64,000 nt of DNA from Rugamonas aquatica (GTDB lineage: Bacteria > Pseudomonadota > Gammaproteobacteria > Burkholderiales > Burkholderiaceae_D): NCBI RefSeq assembly GCF_009380215.1, contig NZ_WHUG01000021.1, positions 1 to 64,000 of the forward strand. Reading direction: 5' to 3'. How positions within the stretch are numbered: the first letter of the stretch is position 1; each line of letters starts with the position of its first letter. A program made the position numbers and the translations under genes. The notes under the pieces were generated by a model, which worked only from the letters and a program-made list of their open reading frames with translations, made no database searches and had not been told where the DNA came from. Shown here piece by piece: positions 1 to 8,794 of the stretch.

Positions 1-828
1 TCCGACGCCCACACCGCGCCGTCCGTGCCGCCCGCGCTGACGGCGGTGGCCGGGCTGGCCGCGGCGGAGCTGGCGCTGCGTTCGCTGCGCATCGCCCCCG
101 CGCAGACGGCGCTGGAGCGGGCGCACGCGGCGGCCGAACGGGCCGGCATTCCGGCGCTGCTGGCCGAAGTGGCGGAGGCCCGCTCGGCGCTCGACCGTCC
201 CGCCGCGCTGCGCCTGGCGGCCGGCGGCGAGCAATTGCTGCGTCTCGGCGATGTGGCGGCGCTGCTGGCCTCCGACACGCTGGTGGTCGACGCCTGCCGC
301 CGTGGAATCGGCAGCGGCGGGCTGTGGCAACCCCTGGCCCGCCGCCCGCTGCTGTTCGCGCTGGCGCGCGCGCTGGCCGAGGCCTGGCCAGCAGACGTCA
401 GCCGCGAAGCGCTGATCGCAACCGCCTTCCGCACCCGCGACCCCGACGCCACCCACCGCGCCCGCCTGCGGGTCGAGATCGGCCGCCTGCGCGCGCTGGT
501 CGCCGCTCAGGCGCAGATCGCCGCCACCGCGCGCGGCTTCGTGCTGCAGCCGCTGGCGGGACGCGATGTCGCCGTGCTGGCCCCGCCCATCGCCGGCGAG
601 CAGGCCGCGCTGGTGGCGCTGCTGTCCGACGGCGCGGCCTGGTCGACATCGGCCCTGGCGCTGGCCCTGAACGCCAGCCAGCGCACCGTGCAGCGCGCAC
701 TGGCCGAGCTGGAGGAGGAAGGCCGCGTGCGTCCCATCGGCCGCGCGCGCACGCGCCGCTGGCTGGCGCCGCCGCTGGCCGGATACACGACAATCTTGTT
801 ACTCCCTGCGGCGCTGCCGTTGGAATAA
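1..828 (+). CDS. HTH transcriptional regulator, 5' end outside window
   Basis: The frame is open from base 1, so the true start lies upstream; a GTG at 25 is the first candidate inside the window but need not be used. The visible 275 or so residues are Ala/Leu/Arg-rich. The C-terminal third carries a winged-helix/HTH stretch (STSALALALNASQRTVQRAL, then a basic wing RPIGRARTRRW), typical of DNA-binding proteins. The middle part (residues about 90-170 of the visible protein) resembles an OmpR/SARP-like C-terminal DNA-binding fold, but that is only an impression. The gene is followed after 53 bp by a beta-propeller gene in the same direction, so the two may be co-transcribed. A regulatory role is inferred; ligand and targets are unknown. 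Confidence 0.6.
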   Translation, partial: SDAHTAPSVPPALTAVAGLAAAELALRSLRIAPAQTALERAHAAAERAGIPALLAEVAEARSALDRPAALRLAAGGEQLLRLGDVAALLASDTLVVDACRRGIGSGGLWQPLARRPLLFALARALAEAWPADVSREALIATAFRTRDPDATHRARLRVEIGRLRALVAAQAQIAATARGFVLQPLAGRDVAVLAPPIAGEQAALVALLSDGAAWSTSALALALNASQRTVQRALAELEEEGRVRPIGRARTRRWLAPPLAGYTTILLLPAALPLE

Positions 829-881
829 AGTTCACTTGCGGCGCCGCTAAGCGGCCCACCCAACCGACACAGGAGGCAGCA

Positions 882-1535
882 ATGAACACCAGCAAATCCA
901 AAACCAAGACCCGGCCGGCCGAAATCGTGCGCGAATACGGCCCCTTCGACGGCGCTGAACGCATCCACGGCGTCACCCACGACGGCCAGCGCGTCTGGGC
1001 CGCCACCGGCGCCAGACTGATCGCCTTCGACCCCGCCAGCGGCGACACCACCCGCGCGCTGGACATCGCCAGCGACGCCGGCACCGCCTTCGACGGCACC
1101 TATCTGTACCAGATCGCCGAACGGCGCATCGACAAGATCGACCCCGCCAGCGGCCAGGTGCTGGCCTCGATCCCGGCGCCGGGCGACGGCTACGATTCCG
1201 GCCTGGCCTGGGCCGAGGGCAGCCTGTGGGTGGGCCAGTACCGCGACCGCAAGATCCACCAGGTCGATCCGGCCACCGGCGCGGTCATCCGCAGCATCGC
1301 TTCGAACCGCTTCGTCACCGGCGTCAGCTGGGTGGACGGCGAGTTGTGGCACGCTACCTGGGAAGGCGACGAGAGCGATATCCGCCGCATCGACCCGCAC
1401 AGCGGCGCCGTGCTGGAACGGCTGGAGATGCCGGACGGCGTGGGCGTCAGCGGCCTGGAGTCGGATGGCGCGGGGCTGTTCTACGCCGGTGGCGGCGGCA
1501 GCGGCAAGGTGCGCGCGGTGCGCCGCCCGCAGTAG
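882..1535 (+). CDS. YncE/Vgb-like beta-propeller protein (glutamine-cyclotransferase-like)
   Basis: 217 residues starting at an ATG with a strong AGGAGG box at 871-876. The open frame continues upstream but the Shine-Dalgarno decides this start. The sequence consists of repeated blades, each ending in a xDPxSG-type turn (AFDPASG, KIDPASG, QVDPATG, RIDPHSG), as in YncE/Vgb/SMP-30-like and glutaminyl-peptide cyclotransferase-like propellers. There is no signal peptide, so it is probably cytoplasmic. No catalytic residues can be named by eye, so the enzymatic role is unknown. It lies directly downstream of the HTH regulator, which may control it. Confidence 0.65.
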   Translation: MNTSKSKTKTRPAEIVREYGPFDGAERIHGVTHDGQRVWAATGARLIAFDPASGDTTRALDIASDAGTAFDGTYLYQIAERRIDKIDPASGQVLASIPAPGDGYDSGLAWAEGSLWVGQYRDRKIHQVDPATGAVIRSIASNRFVTGVSWVDGELWHATWEGDESDIRRIDPHSGAVLERLEMPDGVGVSGLESDGAGLFYAGGGGSGKVRAVRRPQ

Positions 1536-1542
1536 GGAAGGT

Positions 1543-1926
1543 TCAGTATTCGTTGTACTTGCGGGCGTCGCCGCGCACCTGCGCGGCCGGATACTTGACG
1601 GCGTTGAGCGCCATCTTTTCCACCGCCGCCGCGTACAGGTCGACGCCGCGCTTGTCGGCCAGCTGCACCAGGTAGAGCAGCACGTCGGCCAGCTCGTGGC
1701 GGATGGCGGTGCGCCTGGCGTCATCGAGTTCGTCGTCGGCGCCGGTTTTCAGCCACTGGAAATGCTCGGCCAGTTCCGCCACTTCCACCGACAGCGCCAT
1801 CGCCAGGTTCTTCGGCGTATGGAACTGCTGCCAATCGCGCTCGCCGGCGAACTGGCGGGTCAGGTCGCGCAGCGCGGTCAGGCTGTCGTTGGCGGTGTGG
1901 GCGGAAGGGGCGGCGGGAGCGGTCAT
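1543..1926 (-). CDS. MazG-like nucleotide pyrophosphohydrolase
   Basis: 127 residues from the ATG at 1926 (MTAPAAPSAH). The frame extends to 2007 but the extra N-terminus is Arg-rich and unlike the family. The protein has the all-alpha NTP pyrophosphohydrolase signature, ExxE (EVAELAEHF) followed by ExxD (HELADVLLYL), whose acidic residues bind Mg2+ in MazG/dCTPase enzymes. The length matches the small DCTPP1-like group that hydrolyses non-canonical or excess dNTPs to dNMP and PPi. It converges with the upstream propeller gene, the two stops being 7 bp apart. Family is fairly certain; the substrate is not. Confidence 0.85.
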   Translation of the reverse strand: MTAPAAPSAHTANDSLTALRDLTRQFAGERDWQQFHTPKNLAMALSVEVAELAEHFQWLKTGADDELDDARRTAIRHELADVLLYLVQLADKRGVDLYAAAVEKMALNAVKYPAAQVRGDARKYNEY

Positions 1927-2120
1927 GGTGGTCTGCGGCGGAGGAAAGTCGGTGCCGTCATCATACCATCGCCGCCTCGCCCGCCGGCCGCAGCGAAAGG
2001 CAGCCATGGCGCCCTTTGGACGTTTTAGCCCCCGTTTTCTGCCGTTCGTCGCACGGCGCGGGCGGTGCGCGGGTGCCGGCGCTACAGTGTCGATACTATA
2101 ACTTCAGGGACATCCCCATC

Positions 2121-2996
2121 ATGCGTACCGCCATCTCCATCGCCGTCATCACCGCCTTCGCCACTCTCGCCGGCTGCGCCGTCATCGTCGTGCCGGACGA
2201 CGGCAATGGCAACGTCCATTTCAGCTCGGCTTTCGGCAGCTCGGCGGTGCAGGGCAACGGCCAGCAAGCGGTCGAACGCCGCGACGCCGTCGGCACCGAC
2301 GGCATCGATATCAACGGCCCGGTCGTGGTCGAAGTGCGCGTCGGCGATGCGCCGTCGCTGCAGGTCGAAGGCGACAGCAACCTGCTGCCTATGCTGCGCA
2401 CCGACGCCAGCGGCGGCGCGCTGCGGATGTGGGTCGATGGCCGCATCCAGAGTTCCAGCCCGCTGCGCGTGATCTACACCACGCCGCAGCTGCGCCAGAT
2501 CCAGTCGAACGGCTCCGGGCGCCTGACGGTCAGCGGCTTGAACGGCGGCGCGCTGAGCCTGAGCCAGAACGGTTCGCGCCAGGTGCAGTTGTCGGGCAGC
2601 GTCAGCCGCCTCGATGCGCGCGTCAACGGTTCCGGCGGCGTCAACGCCAGCGGCCTGCAAAGCGGTTCCACCGTCGCCAGCATCAACGGCTCCGGGCGAC
2701 TGGACCTGGGCCGCCTGAACGGCGACACGCTCAGCCTGGACATCCACGGCTCCGGCGGCGCCAACGCCAGCGGCACCGTGCGCAATATGACGGTGCGCCT
2801 GTTCGGTTCGGGCAGCGCCGACCTGGCCGGCCTGACCAGCCAGAGCGCGGAACTGTCGTCGAACGGCTCCGGCAGCATCTCGGCCGGCGTCAGCCAGTCG
2901 GTGGTGGCCGACGCTTCCGGCTCAGGCCGCGTCACCGTGTACGGCAACCCTGCCCAGCGCACCCTGACCGGCAAACGCGTCAGCGTGGTTCAGTAA
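2121..2996 (+). CDS. GIN-domain (DUF2807) lipoprotein
   Basis: 291 residues from ATG 2121. The N-terminus MRTAISIAVITAFATLAGCA is a lipoprotein signal with lipobox LAGC, so lipidation at Cys19 and envelope location are expected. The rest is a right-handed beta-solenoid-like region with repeated (N/S)GSG turns (SNGSGRL, VNGSGGV, INGSGRL, IHGSGGA, LFGSGSA, SNGSGSI), characteristic of the putative auto-transporter adhesin head GIN domain. Function of this family is poorly known. The last 17 bp overlap, tail to tail, the 3' end of the alpha/beta hydrolase gene on the other strand. A second GIN protein is encoded at 7904-8536. Confidence 0.85.
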   Translation: MRTAISIAVITAFATLAGCAVIVVPDDGNGNVHFSSAFGSSAVQGNGQQAVERRDAVGTDGIDINGPVVVEVRVGDAPSLQVEGDSNLLPMLRTDASGGALRMWVDGRIQSSSPLRVIYTTPQLRQIQSNGSGRLTVSGLNGGALSLSQNGSRQVQLSGSVSRLDARVNGSGGVNASGLQSGSTVASINGSGRLDLGRLNGDTLSLDIHGSGGANASGTVRNMTVRLFGSGSADLAGLTSQSAELSSNGSGSISAGVSQSVVADASGSGRVTVYGNPAQRTLTGKRVSVVQ

Positions 2997-3978
2997 GCAG
3001 CGCGTCGGCGGCCGGCTGCGCGCCGGCCGCTGGAGCAATGTCCGCCGCCTGCGCCAGCCGGCGGCGGAATGCGAAGTAGTCATGGGCGCTGCGGCGCGGC
3101 GCCTCCAGCATCGGCAGGTGGCCGATGCCCGGCATCAGGATCACGCGGTGGTCGCCGAACAGCGCGGCCAGCGCGGCGGCCCCGGACGGATGCAGTATCA
3201 GGTCTTCTTCTCCCCACACGATCAGCGCCGGCGTGCGCAGCGCGTTGAACTGCCGCTCCAGCAGCGGCGACGCCGTCACCTGGCGCATGATGGCCGTGTG
3301 CAGCGCGAAGTCGGCCACGGCCCGCCGCGCCAGCGCGGTGCGCACCGAATACGGCAGGAAGAAGGCGCGGTGCGAGGAGCTGGCGATCAGCTGTGCGAAG
3401 TCGCGCTCCTGCGGCACCAGCAGCGGCATGGCGCCGGTGGCGCGGTAGCCGGCCAGCGCGGCCGAGCTTTGCGCGGCCTCGGTGCCCGCCGCGTCCAGCA
3501 GCCACAGGCTGGCCACCCGCTCGGGATGGCCGGCGGCGAATTGCGCGGCGATGTAGCCGCCCATCGAATTCCCTCCCAGATGGACCCGTCCCGGCGCATG
3601 GCGGTCGAGGAAGGCGCGCAGCCGTTCGACCTGGTCGGCGATGGCATAGCCGGCCTGCGGATCGCGGCTGGCGTCGCCGAAGCCGGGCAGGTCGGGGATC
3701 AACACGCGGTAGCGCGGCGTCAGGAAGCGGGCGATGCGGGTGAAGTTGTCCTTGTCGCCGCCGAAGCCGTGCACCAGCACCAGGACGTCGCCGCTGCCGC
3801 CCTCCAGGTAGGGCATGGAGCAGCCGGGCAGGGCGGCCTGGCGCAGCCGCAGGCCGGCGCGGCGCCGCTCCAGCGCCATGCCCAGCCGCGCCGCCGCCAC
3901 CGGCGCCACGCGTTCGAACAGCAGGACGGCGGCCAACAGCGCCGCCGCCACGGATATAACGGTATAAATCATTATCAT
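2980..3978 (-). CDS. Membrane-anchored alpha/beta hydrolase
   Basis: 332 residues. An N-terminal hydrophobic helix (residues about 5-20) suggests an uncleaved membrane anchor. The alpha/beta hydrolase core shows the oxyanion stretch HGFGGDKDNF, the nucleophile elbow GGNSMGG (Ser138), the acid in WGEEDLI and the catalytic His in GIGHLP. It resembles lipase/esterase or MhpC-like hydrolases; the substrate is unknown. Its start is only 6 bp after the chemoreceptor stop, so it is probably translated from the same mRNA as 3985-5484 and 5513-7813. A second ATG six bases downstream (3972) is an equally possible start. Confidence 0.85.
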   Translation of the reverse strand: MIMIYTVISVAAALLAAVLLFERVAPVAAARLGMALERRRAGLRLRQAALPGCSMPYLEGGSGDVLVLVHGFGGDKDNFTRIARFLTPRYRVLIPDLPGFGDASRDPQAGYAIADQVERLRAFLDRHAPGRVHLGGNSMGGYIAAQFAAGHPERVASLWLLDAAGTEAAQSSAALAGYRATGAMPLLVPQERDFAQLIASSSHRAFFLPYSVRTALARRAVADFALHTAIMRQVTASPLLERQFNALRTPALIVWGEEDLILHPSGAAALAALFGDHRVILMPGIGHLPMLEAPRRSAHDYFAFRRRLAQAADIAPAAGAQPAADALLTEPR

Positions 3979-3984
3979 CGTTTG

Positions 3985-5484
3985 TCAGCGCACCTTAAAG
4001 AAAGACATCGAACTTTGGAGCTGCTCCGCCTGGCCGCTCATTTCCTCGGCGGTGGCGGCCAGCTGCTCGGAACTGGACGCGTTCATCTGCGTGGTCTGGC
4101 TCAACTGGCTCATGGCGGAGTTGATCTGGCTCGCGCCCGTGGTCTGCTCCTCCGACGCCGCCGTGATCTCCTGCACCAGGTCCGAGGTGCGCTTGATGTT
4201 GGGCAGCATGGTGTCGAGCAGGGCGCCGGCCTTCTCGGCCAGGTTGACGCTGCCGCTGGCGACCTGCTCGATCTCCTGCGCCGCCACCTGGCTGCGCTCG
4301 GCCAGCTTGCGCACCTCGGCCGCCACCACCGCGAAGCCCTTGCCATGCTCGCCCGCGCGCGCCGCCTCGATGGCCGCGTTCAGCGCCAGCAGGTTGGTCT
4401 GGTAGGCGATGTCGTCGATGATACCAATCTTTTTGGCGATTTCGCGCATCGCCACCACCGTCGAGCGCACCGCCTCGCCGCCTTCGCCCGCTTCCTGCGC
4501 GGCCTTGCCGGCCATGCCGTCGGTGACTTTGGCGTTCTCGGTGTTCTGCGCGATCGAGGCCGACATCTGCTCGATGGCGGCGCTCGATTCCTCGGCGGCC
4601 GCCGCCTGTTCGCTGGCGCCCTGCGACAGCGACTGCGCGGTGGCGCTGACTTCCTCGGAGGCGCTGGCCAGCGCCTCGGCGCCGTCATTGACTTCGCTGA
4701 CCACCCGCGACAGGTTGGTGACCATGGTGTTCATCGCCGCCAGCAGGCTGGTGGTGTCGCCCGGCTTGATGCGCACCTGTTCGGTCAGGTCGCCGGAGGC
4801 CACGCGGTTGACGATGTGGGCGGCGTAATCCGGTTCGCCGCCCAGCTGGCGGAGCAGCACGCGCGTGATGAAGGCCGAGATCAGCGCCACCACCACCAGC
4901 GTGGCGGCGGCGATGATGATGGAGTTGCGCATCGCCGCCTTCTTCATCGCCTCGGCTTCGTCGGAGCCCTTCTTGCCAAGTTCGATGTTGTAGTCGAAGT
5001 GGTTGTCGATGGCGGCCTGCATCACCTGGATCTCGGGTCTGGCCTGTTCCAGCGCGATGCGCGCCTTGTCGTTGCGGTTGGCGCGCGATTCCACCAGCAC
5101 CGCTTCGATCTGCGGCTGCACCTTGGCCCATGAGGTCTTTTCGCGGTCGAGGATGGCCTTGTCCTTGTCGTCCGACAGCAGGGCCTCGTATTTCTTGATA
5201 TTGTCGTCGACCGCCTTGCGCATCTCGGCCACCTGGTTGTCGATCTCCGCCAGTTTCTTGTCGTCGGTGTTGAGCACGTGCTGGTTGACGCGGATGCGCA
5301 TGCGCAGGAAGGCGTCGCGCAGCCGGTCCAGCACCACCAGGCTGGGCACCGTGTTCACGGTCGAATAGCTGGCCGATTCGTAGACCCTGTCCATCTGGTA
5401 CTGGCTTACGCCGGCCAGCAGCAGGATGCCGGCCAGTGCGGCGCCGGCCAAAACGATCATCTTGTGTGCGACTGTCAGTTTCAT
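3985..5484 (-). CDS. Methyl-accepting chemotaxis protein
   Basis: 499 residues from ATG 5484, preceded by GGAGG with 8-base spacing. Architecture: TM1 at about 10-30, a periplasmic four-helix-bundle (4HB_MCP) sensor to about 188, TM2 at about 190-212, HAMP, then a long cytoplasmic coiled-coil. The hairpin tip that contacts CheA and CheW is intact (IDDIAYQTNLLALNAAIEAA), followed by GEHGKGFAVVAAEVRKLAER. Glu/Gln-rich methylation helices flank it. There is no C-terminal CheR/CheB-binding pentapeptide (it ends in MSFFKVR). The ligand is unknown. It is 28 bp from the upstream GGDEF-EAL gene and 6 bp from the downstream hydrolase. Confidence 0.95.
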   Translation of the reverse strand: MKLTVAHKMIVLAGAALAGILLLAGVSQYQMDRVYESASYSTVNTVPSLVVLDRLRDAFLRMRIRVNQHVLNTDDKKLAEIDNQVAEMRKAVDDNIKKYEALLSDDKDKAILDREKTSWAKVQPQIEAVLVESRANRNDKARIALEQARPEIQVMQAAIDNHFDYNIELGKKGSDEAEAMKKAAMRNSIIIAAATLVVVALISAFITRVLLRQLGGEPDYAAHIVNRVASGDLTEQVRIKPGDTTSLLAAMNTMVTNLSRVVSEVNDGAEALASASEEVSATAQSLSQGASEQAAAAEESSAAIEQMSASIAQNTENAKVTDGMAGKAAQEAGEGGEAVRSTVVAMREIAKKIGIIDDIAYQTNLLALNAAIEAARAGEHGKGFAVVAAEVRKLAERSQVAAQEIEQVASGSVNLAEKAGALLDTMLPNIKRTSDLVQEITAASEEQTTGASQINSAMSQLSQTTQMNASSSEQLAATAEEMSGQAEQLQSSMSFFKVR

Positions 5485-5512
5485 TGCGTCGTCCTCCCCA
5501 GTTGTCGATGGC

Positions 5513-7813
5513 TTATGCGGCCGCCACTGCCGTATTGCTTTGTAATCGTTCGATCAATGCCGCCAGCGGCATCGGCCGCGCATACAGATAGCCCTGCATG
5601 CAGGCGCAGGCGTTGGCGATCAGGAAATCGGCCTGGGCCTGGGTCTCTACGCCCTCGGCCACCACCCGCAGGCCCAGGTGGCCGGCCATCGCCAGGATGG
5701 ACTGCACCAGCGCGCGGCTGTTGGCGTCGTCCGGCGTGTCCATGATGAAGCTGCGGTCTATCTTCAACTCGTACAGCGGCATCTTCTTCAGGTAGGCCAG
5801 GCTGGAATAGCCGGTGCCGAAATCGTCGATCGAGAAGCGCAGCCCCAGCGCCGCCAGCTGGTGCATGCGGGCGATGGTCTCGTCCATCTTGTCGATCAAC
5901 AGGCCCTCGGTCACTTCCAGCACCAGCATGGCGGCCGGGGCGCCGGTGTCGGCCAGCGTGCGCTGCACCACCTCGACGAAATCGGCCTGGCGGAACTGGG
6001 TCGGGCTGACGTTGACCGACAGCGGCATCGCCAGCCCGGCCTGCGCCAGCCGCAGCACCGCCTCGCAAGCCTGGCGCAGCGCCCACGCGCCCAGTTCGAC
6101 GATCAGCCCCGATTCCTCGGCCACCGGGATGAACACGTGCGGCGGCACCATGTCGCCGCCGGCCAGCGGCCAGCGCATCAGCAGCTCGCCGCCGACCGCG
6201 CGGCCGCTGCGGTCGACCTGGGCCTGCACATGCATCTGCAGTTCGCCGGCGGCCAGCGCGGCGGCCAGGTCGCGCTCCATGGTCAGGCGCCGTTCGACCT
6301 CGGCCTGCATCGCCGTCTCGAAGAAGGCGATGCCGTTGCGGCCTTCGGCCTTGGCGCGGTACATCGCGGTGTCGGCTTCGCGCAGCAGGTCTTGCGCGCT
6401 CTGGCCCTCGGCGTCGCCGCCGGCCTTGGGCAGCATGGTCACGCCGATGCTGGCGGTGGAGTTGTAGCTCTGGCCCTCGATCTCGAAGTCGCGGCCGATG
6501 GCGGCGCGGATTTTTTCGGCCACGGTCAGCGCCGCGTGGGTGGCGGCGTGCAGGTCGTGCGCCAGGTGGCCGAGCAGCACCACGAATTCGTCGCCGCCGA
6601 TGCGCGCCACGGTGTCGGCCTTGCGCATCAGCTGCGACAGGCGGGCGGCGGCGTTGCACAGCAGGGCGTCGCCGGTGGCGTGGCCGCGCGCGTCGTTGAT
6701 GGTCTTGAAGCGGTCCAGGTCGATGAACATCACCGCGCTGTAGGTGGCGCCGCGCTCGGAGCTGGCCAGCAGCTTGTCGATGCGGTCCATCAGCAGGCGG
6801 CGGTTGGGCAGGCCGGTCAGCACGTCGAAGAAGGCCAGGCGGTGGATATCGTCCTGCGATTTCTTGCGCTCGGTGATGTCGCGCTCGACCGCCACCCAGT
6901 GCGTGTTGACGCCGCCCTCGTCGGCGAACGGCACCAGCTCGGTCTCCACCCAGTACGGCTCGCCGGCCTTGGTGTAGTTGAGCAGCTCGGCGCGCACCGC
7001 CTCGCTGCGCGCCATGGCCCGCTCGATGTGGTCCAGCACCGCGGTCTCGGTGTCCGGGCCCTGCAGCAGGCGCAGGCTGCGGCCCAGCACTTCGCCGCGC
7101 CGGTAGCCGGTGCGGCGCTCGAACGCTTCATTGACGAAGATGATGTGCTGGACCGCCGCGCCATCTTCCTGGTTGACTTCGGCGATCAGCACCATGTCGT
7201 TCAGGCGCGACACGGCGGCCGAGGTCAGGCGCAGCTCGGCGTTCAGCGCCGACAGTTCGGCCTGGTGGTTCTGCAGTTCGCTGAAGGAGCGCGCCAGGTG
7301 CTGCAGCAGCACGGCGCAGGACAGCGTCAGCACCGCCGTCATGAACATGAAGTTGAGGGTGATGATGGCGGCCTTGAGGAAGCCGTAGTCCGGCATGCCT
7401 TCGATGTACAGCCTGGAGTTCTGCTCGAAGCCGACCACCATCACCGCCAGTCCGGCCAGGCCCAGCGTCCACAGCGCCGGCCGCAGTCCCAGCAGCAGCG
7501 CCGCCAGCACCGGAATGGCCATCAGATAGATCTGGCTGACCGGCCCGACCTTGAGCAGCAGGCCGATGCCGACCACGAAGGCGATTGCCAGGAAGTTGAG
7601 CACGCGCAGCGTGTAGGGCAGGCGCCGCAGGCGCCAGATCGCGGCCAGCCACAGCAGCGCGACGATGTCGATGACGACGATCGACCACATGCCTTCGCTG
7701 GCGGCCAGCAGCACGCTGGGCACGGCGGTGGCCGATCCGAGCAGGAACACGACCAGCAGCAGCTTCGCAAAGATTTGCGCGCGCCAGTGCGCGATGTCGT
7801 TCGGCACAGCCAC
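5513..7813 (-). CDS. Membrane PAS-GGDEF-EAL c-di-GMP enzyme
   Basis: 766 residues from a GTG at 7813 backed by GGAGG with 8-base spacing. About five hydrophobic helices occupy residues 14-190, followed by a PAS domain with PAC motif (about 200-320), GGDEF (about 330-500) and EAL (about 510-755). The cyclase active site RIGGDEF is intact and preceded five residues upstream by RKAD, a consensus RxxD inhibitory site. The EAL domain has ELL for EAL but keeps the other residues needed for Mg2+ and catalysis (NVSPTQF, LEVTEG, IDDFGTGYSSL, LKIDRSF, VAEGVET). Both activities are therefore possible. It heads a probable operon with a chemoreceptor and a hydrolase. Confidence 0.93.
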   Translation of the reverse strand: MAVPNDIAHWRAQIFAKLLLVVFLLGSATAVPSVLLAASEGMWSIVVIDIVALLWLAAIWRLRRLPYTLRVLNFLAIAFVVGIGLLLKVGPVSQIYLMAIPVLAALLLGLRPALWTLGLAGLAVMVVGFEQNSRLYIEGMPDYGFLKAAIITLNFMFMTAVLTLSCAVLLQHLARSFSELQNHQAELSALNAELRLTSAAVSRLNDMVLIAEVNQEDGAAVQHIIFVNEAFERRTGYRRGEVLGRSLRLLQGPDTETAVLDHIERAMARSEAVRAELLNYTKAGEPYWVETELVPFADEGGVNTHWVAVERDITERKKSQDDIHRLAFFDVLTGLPNRRLLMDRIDKLLASSERGATYSAVMFIDLDRFKTINDARGHATGDALLCNAAARLSQLMRKADTVARIGGDEFVVLLGHLAHDLHAATHAALTVAEKIRAAIGRDFEIEGQSYNSTASIGVTMLPKAGGDAEGQSAQDLLREADTAMYRAKAEGRNGIAFFETAMQAEVERRLTMERDLAAALAAGELQMHVQAQVDRSGRAVGGELLMRWPLAGGDMVPPHVFIPVAEESGLIVELGAWALRQACEAVLRLAQAGLAMPLSVNVSPTQFRQADFVEVVQRTLADTGAPAAMLVLEVTEGLLIDKMDETIARMHQLAALGLRFSIDDFGTGYSSLAYLKKMPLYELKIDRSFIMDTPDDANSRALVQSILAMAGHLGLRVVAEGVETQAQADFLIANACACMQGYLYARPMPLAALIERLQSNTAVAAA

Positions 7814-7903
7814 CGTTCCTGCCTCCGGAATGCGTTGCGGGTTGTGGTCTTGATTCGGTCCTTTGATAGTACCCGCAATCGCCCGGCGTGTCAGCAGGGC
7901 AAG

Positions 7904-8536
7904 TTAGTCCCTGGCGTTGACGCTGCCGATGCCCGCCACAGACTTGTTGACGGTCTTGGGATGGCCGTAGTAGTCCAGCTCGCCCATGCCCTTGGCGACC
8001 GCGTTGAGCAGGTCGGTGGCGTGCACGCTGACATGGCCGACGCCTTCGAAATTGACGTCCACGCGCTCGGCCACTAGCGACTTGGTATCGACCTCGCCGA
8101 CACCCTTGGCGTTGACGCGCAGGTACTTGACCTTGCCGTTGGCGACCAGGTGGCCGGCGCCCAGATAGCCGATGTCGAGGCGGTCGGTGTTGACCTTGTT
8201 GATGATGGTTTCGCCGGCGCCTTCGACCTTGACGCGGCTCAGCGCCGGCACTGTGATGGTGATGCGCGGGTCGCTCTTGGAGGACTTGAAGCTCTTGTCG
8301 GCCATGGTGATGCGCAGTTCGTTGTCCACCACCTCGGTCTTGAGCGAGGCGACGAACTGGTCTTCGCCACTGACCACCACCGATTGCGTCTTGCCCACTT
8401 CCACCGTCATGGCGAACGCGCCCTTGGCGTTGATGGCGACGAAGGATGGCAGGGAGCGGCTCGATTCGGCGGCCTGGGCGGCGGCGCTCAGGGCGAACAG
8501 GGCGGGGATCAGGACGGCGGCAGCGGTACGGCGCAT
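7904..8536 (-). CDS. Secreted GIN-domain (DUF2807) protein
   Basis: 210 residues with a cleavable signal peptide (MRRTAAAVLIPALFALSAAA, then QAAES). The mature part is a short beta-solenoid of the DUF2807/GIN type, with VEGAGETII, YLGAGHLV, AKGVGEVD, FEGVGHVS and GMGELDYYG turns. It is expected in the periplasm or outer envelope. It is shorter than, and not closely similar to, the lipoprotein at 2121-2996. It is transcribed divergently from the MFS gene at 8795. Function unknown beyond family membership. Confidence 0.8.
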   Translation of the reverse strand: MRRTAAAVLIPALFALSAAAQAAESSRSLPSFVAINAKGAFAMTVEVGKTQSVVVSGEDQFVASLKTEVVDNELRITMADKSFKSSKSDPRITITVPALSRVKVEGAGETIINKVNTDRLDIGYLGAGHLVANGKVKYLRVNAKGVGEVDTKSLVAERVDVNFEGVGHVSVHATDLLNAVAKGMGELDYYGHPKTVNKSVAGIGSVNARD

Positions 8537-8577
8537 GGTAAGACCTCAATAAGTGATGAAATTGAACGGTGTTAGTT

Positions 8578-8590
8578 TTAACAATGTTAA
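8578..8590. promoter_or_regulatory. Inverted repeat TTAACA-A-TGTTAA
   Basis: A 13-bp inverted repeat with one central base, 42 bp upstream of the GIN-domain gene start and in the 258-bp divergent region shared with the MFS gene. The rest of that region is AT-richer than its neighbours and shows no gene. Position fits an operator or promoter element; no binding protein can be named. Confidence 0.3.
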
Positions 8591-8794
8591 TCTTACTGAA
8601 GCTGGCCGCCGCTGCCGACAAGTTTGCGACAAACTGCAAAAAAATGGTGTTGTGTTGCGCTAAGGCTACGATCAACGGCAGGTGGGTATCCGGCACTGAA
8701 GGGAAAATGAAAGCAAAGCGGCGTATCATCGCCAGACGCCCCTCGCTGCGGGGGCGCTCCGAACGACAACAAAGTATCAACCGCGAGACACGCC

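Noticed and set aside
1927..2007. N-terminal extension of the MazG-like protein to 2007
   Set aside because: The added 27 residues are Arg/Trp-rich, unlike the family, and would overlap the likely promoter.
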